A stretch of DNA of 64,000 nt from an uncultured bacterium (GCA_905339405.1 CAJPGC010000001.1:1-64000), one strand, 5' to 3'. Shown: positions 27,459-36,027, counted from the first letter of the stretch. Numbers and translations are program-made. Notes: a model not told the origin generated them from the letters alone.

Positions 27459-27662
27459 ATGTCAAAGGTCATCGTAATAGACCTCGTTGGAGAAAGCGAA
27501 GCAGGATCCGAAAGTAAAGCCGCCCTGGAGAGCGTGAAAAGAGAGAGCCTCGAAGCACCTTCTGAAAGTCTTCAGCTCCAGGAAGCTGTCTTTGACGGGC
27601 CGCCTTCCGGCACGCAGGACGCGTACAGGGCGCTTCTCGTCAGGTACCTGTTCAGAAGATAA
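27459..27662 (+). CDS. small protein, unknown
   Basis: The 67-residue acidic protein starts MSKVIVIDLVGESEAGSESK, has a serine/glutamate-rich middle and ends DAYRALLVRYLFRR. AAAGGAGG precedes the ATG. It is followed 10 bases later by the cysteine-rich peptide gene, also with a strong ribosome site. Confidence 0.6.
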   Translation: MSKVIVIDLVGESEAGSESKAALESVKRESLEAPSESLQLQEAVFDGPPSGTQDAYRALLVRYLFRR

Positions 27663-27672
27663 GGAGGCCCCC

Positions 27673-27771
27673 ATGGAAAACAAGCCAACGCCCGCGTCAG
27701 CCGGGGCTGAAAAAGAATGCAATTGCTCGTGCAAGGTCTGCAAATGCAAACCTGGCGGCGAAAAGGGCTGA
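27673..27771 (+). CDS. cysteine-rich 32-residue peptide
   Basis: The frame starts at ATG 27673 behind a strong AAGGAGG site and encodes MENKPTPASAGAEKE followed by CNCSCKVCKCKPGGEKG. Five cysteines in a CxCxCxxCxC array resemble a metallothionein-type metal site. It is co-oriented with the preceding small gene. It is too short for standard gene callers. Confidence 0.6.
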   Translation: MENKPTPASAGAEKECNCSCKVCKCKPGGEKG

Positions 27772-27776
27772 AGCCT

Positions 27777-28544
27777 TCAATCCCAGAAATCGGCCTTTGA
27801 AAGGTGCTCTTTTACGCATAGCGCGAGGTTGGCTGAAAGGCCCGGGACGCTGTTCGTTATGAATATCTTCCCTTCGGCCGAGAAGGTCTCTCCCTCCACG
27901 CGCCTTATCGCCCTGCCTTCCAGCATCGATTCGAAAAAAGGTATTATCTTGTCCTTCATGCGAAGCCTCGTGTCCTCGAGGAAGATGGCGAGCGAGGGCT
28001 TCAGGGCGTATACCCTGGCAAGAAAGGCAGCCACGTCCTCCTCTTCTATGTTTTTCGGGGGCGAACTCTTGACCTCGACGTACACGAGGCGCCCTTCGAC
28101 CGAGGCGAGAACGTCGTAGTCGCCGCCGGACGATACACCGGAGAGCCGCACGCCCCATAAGGCCCGGGAAGAGAGCTCCCTTTCAAATACCTTCGCCACG
28201 AACCACTCCAGCGTGTCCCCGAAGCTGAACACGGCCTCGCTTTTAAGCCTGTACGCCCCTTCTTCCGTTTTTTCAATGACCCCGAGGCCGAAAAGAAACG
28301 AGAGGTATTTTTCGACCCATTCGAGGGTGGAATACTTGAGGAGGTCTTCGGCTCGGAAGGATTTGCGCCTCTTTATGACCTCGCGGGCGAATATCCTGAA
28401 AGAATACTTCCGGAGCATGAGGTAGAGCTCGTCCTCGAACGCGGCGTCGAGCCCCGGCGGGAACAGGAGGTACTGCGACGGGTTGGAAAGGAGCACCTCG
28501 AAGCCCCTTCTCGTCAGCATCTCCTGGACCGGGTGGTTTCCCAT
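27777..28544 (-). CDS. putative PD-(D/E)XK nuclease-fold protein
   Basis: The 255-residue protein has a helical N-terminal half (about 1-115, possibly a winged-helix type). Its C-terminal half carries GGDYDVLASVEGRLVYVEVKSS, the D...ExK pattern of restriction-endonuclease-like folds, near residues 140-162. I recognise no specific family. No methylase or helicase is beside it. It converges on the small-gene cluster, and its start has GAGGAGACAGAGG upstream. Confidence 0.6.
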   Translation of the reverse strand: MGNHPVQEMLTRRGFEVLLSNPSQYLLFPPGLDAAFEDELYLMLRKYSFRIFAREVIKRRKSFRAEDLLKYSTLEWVEKYLSFLFGLGVIEKTEEGAYRLKSEAVFSFGDTLEWFVAKVFERELSSRALWGVRLSGVSSGGDYDVLASVEGRLVYVEVKSSPPKNIEEEDVAAFLARVYALKPSLAIFLEDTRLRMKDKIIPFFESMLEGRAIRRVEGETFSAEGKIFITNSVPGLSANLALCVKEHLSKADFWD

Positions 28545-28622
28545 TGGGCCTCTGTCTCCTCAAAAGCTGATATTTGCCGTTTACTCGCCTGCATCTTTAT
28601 TATATAAATAAAACTCGTCAAA

Positions 28623-28657
28623 TAGACTCGAAAGGATTTGTTGGTATAATCCCTTTA
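28623..28657 (+). promoter_or_regulatory. promoter giving a leaderless transcript
   Basis: A consensus -10 TATAAT (28645-28650) with a weak -35 TAGACT (28623-28628) lies so close to the gene that transcription should start at or next to the ATG at 28657. Confidence 0.6.
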
Positions 28658-29481
28658 TGGAAAAACCCATACCGAAAAGAAGGCTTGGCAGGACAGGCGT
28701 GGAAGTCAGCATCCTCGGCCTCGGCGGAGAGGGCATCTTGCGTACAGTAGGCCGTGAGCAGGAAGCCGACACCCTCATAAACCTGGCCCTTGACCTGGGG
28801 ATAAACTACATGGAATCCGCCAGGGCCTATTCAGACAGCGAAGTCTACTACGGGCTGGCCCTTAGGGAAAGAAGGCAGCAGGTCTTTCTTGCCAGCAAGT
28901 CCCACGCGAGGGATAAAAAAGGCGCCGCCGCCCATCTCGAGCAGAGCCTCCGGAACATGAAGACCGATTACCTCGACCTGTGGATGATACACGACATGAG
29001 GACCGAGGAGGACATGAGCGCCGTATTCGGCCCCGGGGGAGCGCTCGAAGCCTTTGTGGAGGCCAGGGAAAAGGGACTGGTCAAATACATAGGCGTCACC
29101 GGCCACCACGATCCGGTCATAATAAGGAAATGCCTCGAGGCCTTTGACTTCGATACCGTCCTCGTGCCGGTGAACCCGGCCGAGCCTTTCTACAAGTGCT
29201 TCCTCGACGAGGTCGTGCCGATCGCCAGCGTGAAAGACACTGCCATAATGGGCATGAAGGTCTACATGAAAGGGCAGCTTCAGGCCCCGAAGAGGCTGCT
29301 GTTGAGCTACGCGCTCACCCAGCCGATAGCGACCGCCGTGGTCGGCTGTGACAACGCGGAGCAGATGAACGAGAACGCGGAGGCCGCGAGCACGTTCCAG
29401 CCTTTGAAGTACAAGGAGATACAGAGGTTTGGGCAGATGATTGAGCCGTATGCGAGGCAGCTCCTTTATTATAAGCCTTAG
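28657..29481 (+). CDS. aldo/keto reductase
   Basis: The 274-residue protein starts RRLGRTGVEVSILGLGGEG, the standard AKR opening. It has the catalytic Tyr region ARAYSDSE, Lys in LASKSHAR and the His position in MIHDM. The C-terminal cofactor-binding segment is shorter than in classical AKRs. It should reduce a carbonyl with NAD(P)H; the substrate is unknown. No ribosome site is present, consistent with a leaderless message. Confidence 0.88.
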   Translation: MEKPIPKRRLGRTGVEVSILGLGGEGILRTVGREQEADTLINLALDLGINYMESARAYSDSEVYYGLALRERRQQVFLASKSHARDKKGAAAHLEQSLRNMKTDYLDLWMIHDMRTEEDMSAVFGPGGALEAFVEAREKGLVKYIGVTGHHDPVIIRKCLEAFDFDTVLVPVNPAEPFYKCFLDEVVPIASVKDTAIMGMKVYMKGQLQAPKRLLLSYALTQPIATAVVGCDNAEQMNENAEAASTFQPLKYKEIQRFGQMIEPYARQLLYYKP

Positions 29482-29604
29482 CGGCTGCTGAAAAAGCTCC
29501 ATCTGCTTTGTTGTCAGCGTCACTCGTCATTGCGGCGTACAGACAACGTACGCCTCATGTCTCGTTCCTCGACGCCTCGCATCTGAAGCTTTTTGAGCAG
29601 CCTT
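29481..29604 (+). repeat. dispersed nested-palindrome element, copy C
   Basis: The outer ends GGCTGCTGAAAAAGCTCCATC and GAAGCTTTTTGAGCAGCC are inverted. The inner palindrome is GGCGTAC / GTACGCC (about 29535-29555). It begins at the stop of the aldo/keto reductase gene. Confidence 0.88.
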
Positions 29605-29805
29605 GAAAATTGTCCTTTTTCCCGATCTCTTTGTCAGGGCGGAAGTAAAAATGCTCACATATTGTCATATATGCTCCGCCTTTTACTTCCACCCTTCCTC
29701 GACCTCGGAAAAAAGTCCAAATTTTCAGGCGCACCTTAAAAAATCAAATCACAGATACTGCTAATTACAAACTGACAGACCAGATGGGGAATTTCAGGCA
29801 GCACG
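29605..29805. other. intergenic region with AT-rich hairpin
   Basis: No gene is seen. A long hairpin is possible from GGAAGTAAAA (29640-29649) and TTTTACTTCC (29682-29691), with an internal GCTCACATAT / ATATATGC loop. It may be another dispersed element or a terminator for flanking genes. Confidence 0.4.
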
Positions 29806-30522
29806 TCAGGAAACCCCGACCTCGACGAGTATCAGCTCGGTCTCTTCGGCAGCTGTGATGGCGACCTCTTTTTCGCCCACGGCCTTTGCCGCCCCAAAGC
29901 GTTTCACGAGCCTGCCGTTCACCTTTATCGGCCCGCCTTCGAGCACGTAGACGTACGCGCCCCTTCCGGGCCCGAGCTTATGCTTTACCGTCATGTCTTT
30001 TTCGAGGAATGAGGAGAGGACTTTCGCGTCGGCATGGATGGGAAGCGCGCCGCCGCCCCCGGGAGCGACGACCGGAAGGAGCCTGCCGGTGCGCTCCGCC
30101 CGTTCGACTTCCATCTGCTCGACAGATGGGTGGAGCCCCTTTTCTTCTGGGTAGAACCACATCTGGATGAAGCGCAGAGGCTCATCCGGCCTGTTGTTTA
30201 TCTCTGAGTGCCACATGCCTGAACCGACGGTCGTGTGCTGAACCCAGCCCTTTTTGAGGACCCCTCCCTTGCCGTGCTCGTCGGCGTGGCGGAACTCGCC
30301 CCCGGCGCAATAAGTCACGACTTCTATTTCCCTGTGCGGGTGGAGGGGCCAGGTGGCCCCTGGAGAGAGCGTGTCGTCGTTCAATACGCGCAGCGCCCCG
30401 AAGCTCGTGTTCTCCGGGTCGAAGTAGGGCCCGAAGGAGAAGTGCCACCGGCCGGTGAAAGTGCCGTCCTGGATGGCGCCGTCTGCCTTGTATATCTCCT
30501 CAGGCTCTCGGACGATTAGCAT
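29806..30522 (-). CDS. pirin-family protein (quercetinase-like)
   Basis: The 238-residue bicupin has the pirin metal motif in the N-terminal cupin: HPHREIEVVTY, a later HTT and MWHSEIN giving three His and a Glu. The C-terminal cupin lacks metal ligands, as usual. Bacterial pirins act as quercetin dioxygenases or redox sensors. AAAGGAGG precedes the ATG. It follows tpx on the same strand after 11 bases, so it lies in an oxidative-stress operon with tpx and the nitroreductase. Confidence 0.9.
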   Translation of the reverse strand: MLIVREPEEIYKADGAIQDGTFTGRWHFSFGPYFDPENTSFGALRVLNDDTLSPGATWPLHPHREIEVVTYCAGGEFRHADEHGKGGVLKKGWVQHTTVGSGMWHSEINNRPDEPLRFIQMWFYPEEKGLHPSVEQMEVERAERTGRLLPVVAPGGGGALPIHADAKVLSSFLEKDMTVKHKLGPGRGAYVYVLEGGPIKVNGRLVKRFGAAKAVGEKEVAITAAEETELILVEVGVS

Positions 30523-30533
30523 TTGGCCTCCTT

Positions 30534-31064
30534 TTAAGCGGCCTTCCCCTTCTCGACGAGGTCCTTTACCGCCTTGAGAGCGGCTTCGAAGTCGACGCTG
30601 CCGGTCGCCTCGGCGACAATCTCGGCGTGGGTTATGTTGTTGTACGCGTCTGCGACGAATATCGAGCGGGCCAGCAGGCGCAGCTCTTTTATGAGCACGC
30701 CGTAGTTCTCGCCGAAAGAGGCGTGCCTGTGGTCGGAAAGCGTCGTGACCCTGTCTATCCCGGCTGTCGAGCAGAACCTCTTAATGGCGAAGGGCAGGTC
30801 CATTGTGACGTTTATGACGACGACGTCCTTGCCTAACGAGGCCGCCTGCTCGTTGAACCTGCGGAGCTGGGCGTCGCATACGCTGGTATCTAGCGAGACC
30901 GCCACGCTTATGAGCTTGACCTTGTCCTGGAAGTCCTTGAGCGTGACCTCCTTCAAGTCCTGGTCCACGAGAGAGAAGTTCGGGGCCTTGTTGCCCGCCT
31001 TTATCTCCGGGCCTGTCAGGGTAAACGGTTTGCCCTTCAGGGTTATCCTGTCTTTTCTTTCCAT
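30534..31064 (-). CDS. tpx: thiol peroxidase
   Basis: The 176-residue peroxiredoxin is of the Tpx class. The peroxidatic Cys63 is in SLDTSVCDAQ and the resolving Cys98 is in RFCSTAG, spaced as in E. coli Tpx. It reduces peroxides using thioredoxin. ATG 31064 has GAGGA upstream. It lies between the nitroreductase and pirin genes on one strand. Confidence 0.95.
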   Translation of the reverse strand: MERKDRITLKGKPFTLTGPEIKAGNKAPNFSLVDQDLKEVTLKDFQDKVKLISVAVSLDTSVCDAQLRRFNEQAASLGKDVVVINVTMDLPFAIKRFCSTAGIDRVTTLSDHRHASFGENYGVLIKELRLLARSIFVADAYNNITHAEIVAEATGSVDFEAALKAVKDLVEKGKAA

Positions 31065-31071
31065 AACGTCC

Positions 31072-31710
31072 TCACTTTCTTGAGTAGTTCTCATGACTAA
31101 CGAAATCGTCTAGCTCTCTCCTGAAAGGCCTGGGCAAAAGAACCGTTCCCTCTTTGAGTTTGCCTATGGCCACGAGCATGATTATTATCTTGTTCTCCGG
31201 TATGCCGAACTCTTTTTTAATGCACCCTTCGTCAAAGCCGTCCATCGGGTGCGTCTCGTATCCCATGCCCTTGGCGGCCAGCATGAGGGTCATCGCGTAA
31301 AGGGCCGTGTTCTTCACCGCGAAATACTTCCTCGTGAGGCTGTCCCTCGTCCCATAGAGAGAGTCTATCATCCCGGCTGTCCCTTTTCTGGCCTCCGGCT
31401 TCATGTAGCCGAGGTTCTGCCAGCTCTCCAGCATCCTGTCCTTGTTCTCTTCAACCCCGTCGGGGTCAGCCACCATTATGAGCACGGCCGAGGCCTCTTC
31501 GACCTTCTGCTGGTTCATGGCGCACTCGCGGAGTTTCTTTTTTCTCTCCGGGTCGCGCACGGCGACGACCTTCCAGGGCTGGAGGTCAAAGGACGACGGA
31601 GCGAGGTTGGCAATAGAGAGAAGCTCATTCAGGACGTGGTCGGGGAGGGGCTTTCCTGGCTCGAAGAAGTTTATGGCGCGCCGTTCTTTTATGGCCTGGA
31701 TCGTGTCCAT
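31072..31710 (-). CDS. nitroreductase-family protein
   Basis: The 212-residue flavoprotein starts IKERRAINFFEPGKPLP, followed by NLAPSSFDLQPWKVV, the FMN-binding opening of the family. GMGYETHPMDGFDE and an IGK near the C-terminus match NfsA/NfnB-like enzymes. ATG 31710 has AAGGAGG upstream; a longer frame lacks family similarity. It heads the nitroreductase-tpx-pirin gene group. Confidence 0.92.
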   Translation of the reverse strand: MDTIQAIKERRAINFFEPGKPLPDHVLNELLSIANLAPSSFDLQPWKVVAVRDPERKKKLRECAMNQQKVEEASAVLIMVADPDGVEENKDRMLESWQNLGYMKPEARKGTAGMIDSLYGTRDSLTRKYFAVKNTALYAMTLMLAAKGMGYETHPMDGFDEGCIKKEFGIPENKIIIMLVAIGKLKEGTVLLPRPFRRELDDFVSHENYSRK

Positions 31711-31850
31711 CTGTGGGGCCTCCTTACGGAAAACAGCTTGATTAAAGCGTATCAGAATACGAATTCCTGTCAAATCGGCAAAGGGCCGGGAGGCCCCTCG
31801 TCTGCTATAATCAATTGTCCTGTTTTTGCGCTTCATGAAAGGGGTGGAAG

Positions 31851-32351
31851 GTGGCAAAACTTGCCGTGCCAGCGAGGCTTGTACAGGCCGGAGCGCTCGC
31901 GCTCCTTCTGAGCGGGTGCGCCGCCGCGCCCGTGGCCCTGCTACCGGCGGCGGTCCCCGCCATAATAGCCGGAGCTGGCGGAGGCATTACCTATACTTTC
32001 ACGAACATAGCCTACAGGACCATGACGAGGCCGCCGGAGGAGATAGAAAGGGCTACGCTCAAGGCGATGGAGAAGATGTCGATAAGGGTCGAGCTCTTAC
32101 GCCACAGGGAGTTCGACACCGAGATTTTCGCGAGCACCAGGCAGCTCAAGATACAGATAAACCTCGAGCGCATGACGCCCACCCTTACGAGGATGAAGGT
32201 GAACGCAAAGAAGGGTTTGATATTCAAGGACAAGAACACGGCTTTTGAGATAATATACCAGACTGAGTACTTCCTCGCCGGGGCCGACGAGATGGCAGAA
32301 AGGGCAGGGGGGCTCGGGAAGCCGACGCAGGAAGGCCGGGCGTATAGATGA
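31851..32351 (+). CDS. lipoprotein, DUF3568-like
   Basis: The 166-residue protein has a lipobox LLLSGCAA (Cys23). The domain after it (TYTFTNIAYRTMTRPPEEIERATLKAMEKM) resembles DUF3568 lipoproteins. GTG 31851 is the likely start. It overlaps the rhomboid gene by four bases. Confidence 0.75.
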   Translation: MAKLAVPARLVQAGALALLLSGCAAAPVALLPAAVPAIIAGAGGGITYTFTNIAYRTMTRPPEEIERATLKAMEKMSIRVELLRHREFDTEIFASTRQLKIQINLERMTPTLTRMKVNAKKGLIFKDKNTAFEIIYQTEYFLAGADEMAERAGGLGKPTQEGRAYR

Positions 32352-33025
32352 TACCAATTAAGGACAACATACCGTCGAAGACATACCCGTTTGTCACGGT
32401 GGCGCTCATAATTGTGAACGCCGCCGTTTTTCTCTATCAGCTCACGCTCGGGATGACGGGGCTTGAGGACTTCATCTACAAGACGGCGGCCATCCCGGTC
32501 GAGATAACGAGCCGCTTCGACATAGGGCCAAGCGCGATAGTCCCGCTGCCTTTTACGCTCCTTACGGCCATGTTCGTCCACGGCGGCCTTTTACACGTCG
32601 GCGGCAACATGCTCTTCCTCTGGATTTTCGGCGACAACGTGGAGGACAGGTTCGGGCACGTAACCTTTCTCATTTTCTATCTCCTCGCGGGTGTGGCTGC
32701 GAGCATGGCCCATATAATGCTCGAGCCGCGCTCCGAGATCCCGATGGTAGGCGCGTCAGGCGCGATAGCGGGCGTGCTAGGGGCCTACTTCCTCATCTTC
32801 CCCAGGGCCCAGGTAAATACCCTTGTCATACTCCCTCTTTATATATCCATGGTCAGGCTTCCGGCGCTGATATTTTTGGGCTTTTGGTTCTTTTTCCAGA
32901 TCCTGAACTCCGGGGTTTCAACCTCCGGCGGCGGGGTGGCGTGGTTCGCGCACGTCGGCGGCTTTATCGCCGGGTTGGCTGGCGCGCTCGTCTACAAGGC
33001 CCTGTCGGCCGCCTTCGGCAAGTAA
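32348..33025 (+). CDS. rhomboid-family intramembrane serine protease
   Basis: The 225-residue protein has six membrane helices. The catalytic Ser is in VGASGAIAG and the His is in FAHVGGFIAG. The HGGLLHVGGNMLFLWIFGDNVED loop is typical of the family. It cleaves membrane-embedded substrates. ATG overlaps the lipoprotein stop (ATGA), so the lipoprotein and rhomboid are co-translated, and the NAPRTase gene follows after 10 bases. Confidence 0.95.
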   Translation: MIPIKDNIPSKTYPFVTVALIIVNAAVFLYQLTLGMTGLEDFIYKTAAIPVEITSRFDIGPSAIVPLPFTLLTAMFVHGGLLHVGGNMLFLWIFGDNVEDRFGHVTFLIFYLLAGVAASMAHIMLEPRSEIPMVGASGAIAGVLGAYFLIFPRAQVNTLVILPLYISMVRLPALIFLGFWFFFQILNSGVSTSGGGVAWFAHVGGFIAGLAGALVYKALSAAFGK

Positions 33026-33035
33026 TGGAGAGAAG

Positions 33036-34196
33036 ATGGCCAGGTTCCATATTGCAAGCGAAGACGACATCAGAGGTGGACTTGTAACCGACGTCTACTT
33101 CAAAAGGACGCTCGAGGTCATGAAGGCCAGGGGCATCGACAAGCAGGTGCGCGCGGAGTTCTTCGCCAAAAAACTACCGGTGGATTACGGTTGGGGAGTG
33201 CTCGCCGGTGTAGAGGAGGCGGCCCGCCTCATGGAGGGCAAGGACGTCGACATACGGTGCATGAACGAAGGCGAGGTATTCAATCCCTGGGAGCCGGTCA
33301 TGGAGGTGAGCGGCCCTTACTCCGGGTTCTGCCTCTTCGAGACGGCCCTTCTCGGCCTCATCTGCCAGTCAACAGGGGTTGCGACCAAGTCCGCCCGCAT
33401 GAGGCTTTCAGCGGGCTCCAGGATGGTCGTGAGCTTCGGCGCCAGGAGGATGCACCCGGCGATAGCGCCGATGATAGAGAGGGCCGCCTTCATAGGAGGT
33501 GCCGACGGCGTCTCTGTCCTGGCGAGCGCCGAGCTCCTCGAGGTCGACCCGATGGGGACGATGCCGCACGCCCTGATACTCGTCATGGGAGATACAGTCG
33601 AGGCAGCGAAGGCCTTTGACGAGGCAATGGGCCCTGACGTCAGAAGGGTGGCCCTCATCGATACCTTCAACGACGAGAAGTTCGAAGCTTTGAGGGTGGC
33701 CGAGGCGATGGGAGAGAGGCTCCACGCCGTAAGGCTCGATACGCCTTCGTCGAGGAGAGGTGACTTTTTCAGGATATTCGAGGAGGTCAGGTGGGAGCTC
33801 GACCTCCGGGGTTTCAAGCACGTTAAACTTTTCGCAAGCGGCGGGCTCGACGAGGCGGAGCTCAGAAGGCTTGCCCCGGTTGTCGACGCCTTTGGCGTGG
33901 GCACGTCGATAAGCAACGCGCCTGTCGTGGATTTTTCGATGGACATAGTCGAGATGGACGGCAGGCCGCTTGCCAAGCGCGGGAAGATGTCAGGGGCAAA
34001 GGACGTTTTGAGGTGCGTGAGATGTTCGGGCAGAAGGGTGGCGCCGCTGGGCGCGTCCGAGCGGTGCGCCTGCGGCGGGGAGATGGAAAAGCTCATCACG
34101 CCGCTCATCGAAAAGGGGCGCATCGTGAGGGAGCTGCCTAAGCCTGAGGCGATAAGGGGCTCCGTCCTTGAAAAAATCAGGACGCTCGTACTTTAA
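33036..34196 (+). CDS. nicotinate phosphoribosyltransferase
   Basis: The 386-residue protein is of the short archaeal-type NAPRTase form. Landmarks are LVTDVYFKRTLEVM, the substrate region STGVATKSARMR with FGARRMHPA, and FASGGLDEAEL with FGVGTSISNAP for phosphate binding. It makes nicotinate mononucleotide for NAD salvage. The C-terminal tail has CVRCSGRR and CACGG, a zinc-ribbon-like four-cysteine group. GGAGAG precedes ATG 33036. Confidence 0.9.
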   Translation: MARFHIASEDDIRGGLVTDVYFKRTLEVMKARGIDKQVRAEFFAKKLPVDYGWGVLAGVEEAARLMEGKDVDIRCMNEGEVFNPWEPVMEVSGPYSGFCLFETALLGLICQSTGVATKSARMRLSAGSRMVVSFGARRMHPAIAPMIERAAFIGGADGVSVLASAELLEVDPMGTMPHALILVMGDTVEAAKAFDEAMGPDVRRVALIDTFNDEKFEALRVAEAMGERLHAVRLDTPSSRRGDFFRIFEEVRWELDLRGFKHVKLFASGGLDEAELRRLAPVVDAFGVGTSISNAPVVDFSMDIVEMDGRPLAKRGKMSGAKDVLRCVRCSGRRVAPLGASERCACGGEMEKLITPLIEKGRIVRELPKPEAIRGSVLEKIRTLVL

Positions 34197-34210
34197 GAGT
34201 TTTCCGGCCG

Positions 34211-34375
34211 CTATCTCGTCTGAATGAGTTTTCCGAGCAGGTCCGTTGCCGCTCCCGACACGTCGAAGGCCGTGAAAAGAAAGACGAGCTGGCCGAGGAC
34301 GAGGAGCGTCATCAGAGGCAAAATATACTTCTTCATCTGCATCGAAGCTGCTGTTTCGTGGCTGCATTTGCGCAT
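34211..34375 (-). CDS. small membrane protein, 54 residues
   Basis: The frame starts MRKCSHETAASMQMKKYILP, has one hydrophobic helix (LMTLLVLGQLVFLFTAF) and ends GKLIQTR. A strong GGGAGGG ribosome site lies seven bases before the ATG. It is convergent with the NAPRTase gene, whose stop is 15 bases away. I recognise no family. Confidence 0.55.
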   Translation of the reverse strand: MRKCSHETAASMQMKKYILPLMTLLVLGQLVFLFTAFDVSGAATDLLGKLIQTR

Positions 34376-34555
34376 AATGAGACCCTCCCAATAGTCATAT
34401 CGGCGGCTCTTGCACCGGACTTTAGGGTTTTTGCCCCTCCTTTGCCTGCTTTTCTGAAAATTTATTGAAAAGGTGGTATTCTTAATATAAGATTAGCCTG
34501 AAATCCCGAAGGTTTTTTGGTGAAATCAGGCCGTCAGCTCATCATGGAGGCGGTT

Positions 34556-35017
34556 ATGGCCAGGAAAGAGAACGCCGGGATACAGAAGATACTCTTCCCC
34601 ACGGATTTCAGCGGAGCCTCCATACACGCGGCCGCCTACGCGCTCCTGATGGCCAAGACGTACAAGGCAAAGCTCTATGTCCTGCACGTGGTGGACACGA
34701 GCGAAGAGGCGAGCGGCTTTTACCTGCCGCACCTCTCCTATGAGAAGCTCGACAAGGAACTGATGGAAAGCGCCGCCGGGATGCTCGACAAGTTCTGTTC
34801 GACCCGCTTCAAGGGCTACAAGAACATAGAAAAGCGCGTACTTGCCGGCGAGCCTTACAAGGAAATACTCAAGGTCATAAAGGGCATCGACATAGACCTC
34901 ATAGTCATGGGGACTTTCGGCAAGGCCCGCATAGACAGGTTTTTCTTCGGCAGCACGACGGAAAGGGTCATGAGGAAGGCAAGTTGCCCGATCTTCGTAG
35001 TCCCGCCTCCAAGGTAG
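34556..35017 (+). CDS. universal stress protein
   Basis: The 153-residue UspA-fold protein starts QKILFPTDFSGAS and ends in the ATP-binding pattern GTFGKARIDRFFFGSTTERV with CPIFVVP. ATG 34556 is chosen because GGAGGCGG lies just upstream. It has a close paralogue at 41714-42157. TatA follows after three bases, so they are probably co-transcribed. Confidence 0.92.
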   Translation: MARKENAGIQKILFPTDFSGASIHAAAYALLMAKTYKAKLYVLHVVDTSEEASGFYLPHLSYEKLDKELMESAAGMLDKFCSTRFKGYKNIEKRVLAGEPYKEILKVIKGIDIDLIVMGTFGKARIDRFFFGSTTERVMRKASCPIFVVPPPR

Positions 35018-35020
35018 TCC

Positions 35021-35251
35021 ATGTTCGGCATAGGCCTCTCAGAGTTCATTGTCATAGTAATCGTGGCCCTCATAGCGATAGGGCCGGACAAGCTCCCGCA
35101 GCTCGCGAGGACGCTAGGCAAGGCGTTTTCCGAGTTCAAAAAGGCTGGCGAGGAAGTCAAAAAGAGCTTCAACGAGGCCGCGAGGCCTGAAAAGGAAGGG
35201 GAAGGTCCCGAAGTCGGCGCTGATGAAGGGCCGGAGGGCAAAGGCAGGTAA
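35021..35251 (+). CDS. tatA: TatA-type twin-arginine translocase subunit
   Basis: The 76-residue protein has MFGIGLSEFIVIVIVALIAI as its membrane helix, the GPDKLPQLAR hinge, an amphipathic helix and a charged tail. The last base of its stop overlaps the tatC start. A separate tatB is not seen, as in minimal TatAC systems, so this subunit may serve both roles. Confidence 0.92.
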   Translation: MFGIGLSEFIVIVIVALIAIGPDKLPQLARTLGKAFSEFKKAGEEVKKSFNEAARPEKEGEGPEVGADEGPEGKGR

Positions 35252-35988
35252 TGGGCGGTCAGGAAAAGACGATGGCCTTGACCGAACACCTCGCGGAGCT
35301 CCGGCGCCGGCTCATAATAGCCGTCATCGCGGTCGCCCTGGGCTTTTTCGCCGCCTATTATTACTCTGACAGGCTCTACTGGCTCCTGGCCAGCCCCCTT
35401 ACCGAAGCGCTCCCGCCGGGGCAGGACTTCCTTGTCTTTACCGGCCTTGTCGAGCCCTTCTTTATCTACCTGAAGGTCGGGCTCCTCGGCGGCATAATAC
35501 TGGCGAGCCCTGTCGTAATCTACGAGATATGGGCCTTCGTCGCCCCGGCCCTGTACAGGGAGGAGCGGCGCTGGTTCGTATTCACTGTCCTCTTCTCGAC
35601 GGTCCTCTTCGCAGGCGGCACGCTCTTCGCCTTCGAGGTCGTCTTCCCGTTCGGCTTCAAATATCTCCTCAGCTACTCGGCCCCGGGACTGAAGCCCTTC
35701 CTTTCGATGGGCGAGTACTTCTCGATGGCAACGCGCCTCCTTCTGGCCTTCGGCCTCATCTTCCAGCTGCCGCTCGCGATGCTAGTCCTCGCCAGGCTTG
35801 GGGTCGTAACCGCCCGCCAGATGGCCTCGTGGTGGAGGTACGCGATAGTGGCGATAGTAATCGCCTCGGCCATCCTCACCCCGACGCCCGACGTCTTCAA
35901 CCAGCTCCTAATGGCGGGCCCGCTCATAATCCTCTACGGCATAGGAATAGGCGCGGCGGCCGTCTTCGGAAAGAAAAAGAAAGAATAG
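35251..35988 (+). CDS. tatC: TatC twin-arginine translocase core subunit
   Basis: The 245-residue protein has six membrane helices. The N-terminal motif LTEHLAELRRRLI and VEPFFIYLKVGLLGG are typical of signal-peptide-binding TatC. It forms the Tat export channel with TatA for folded proteins. It is followed directly by a terminator. Confidence 0.95.
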   Translation: MGGQEKTMALTEHLAELRRRLIIAVIAVALGFFAAYYYSDRLYWLLASPLTEALPPGQDFLVFTGLVEPFFIYLKVGLLGGIILASPVVIYEIWAFVAPALYREERRWFVFTVLFSTVLFAGGTLFAFEVVFPFGFKYLLSYSAPGLKPFLSMGEYFSMATRLLLAFGLIFQLPLAMLVLARLGVVTARQMASWWRYAIVAIVIASAILTPTPDVFNQLLMAGPLIILYGIGIGAAAVFGKKKKE

Positions 35989-35992
35989 CAAT

Positions 35993-36027
35993 AAAAAAGC
36001 CCGTCCTTTTCAGGACGGGCTTTTTTT
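35993..36027. terminator. bidirectional terminator
   Basis: The stem AAGCCCGTCC / GGACGGGCTT has A and T runs, between convergent tatC and the NYN gene. Confidence 0.92.
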
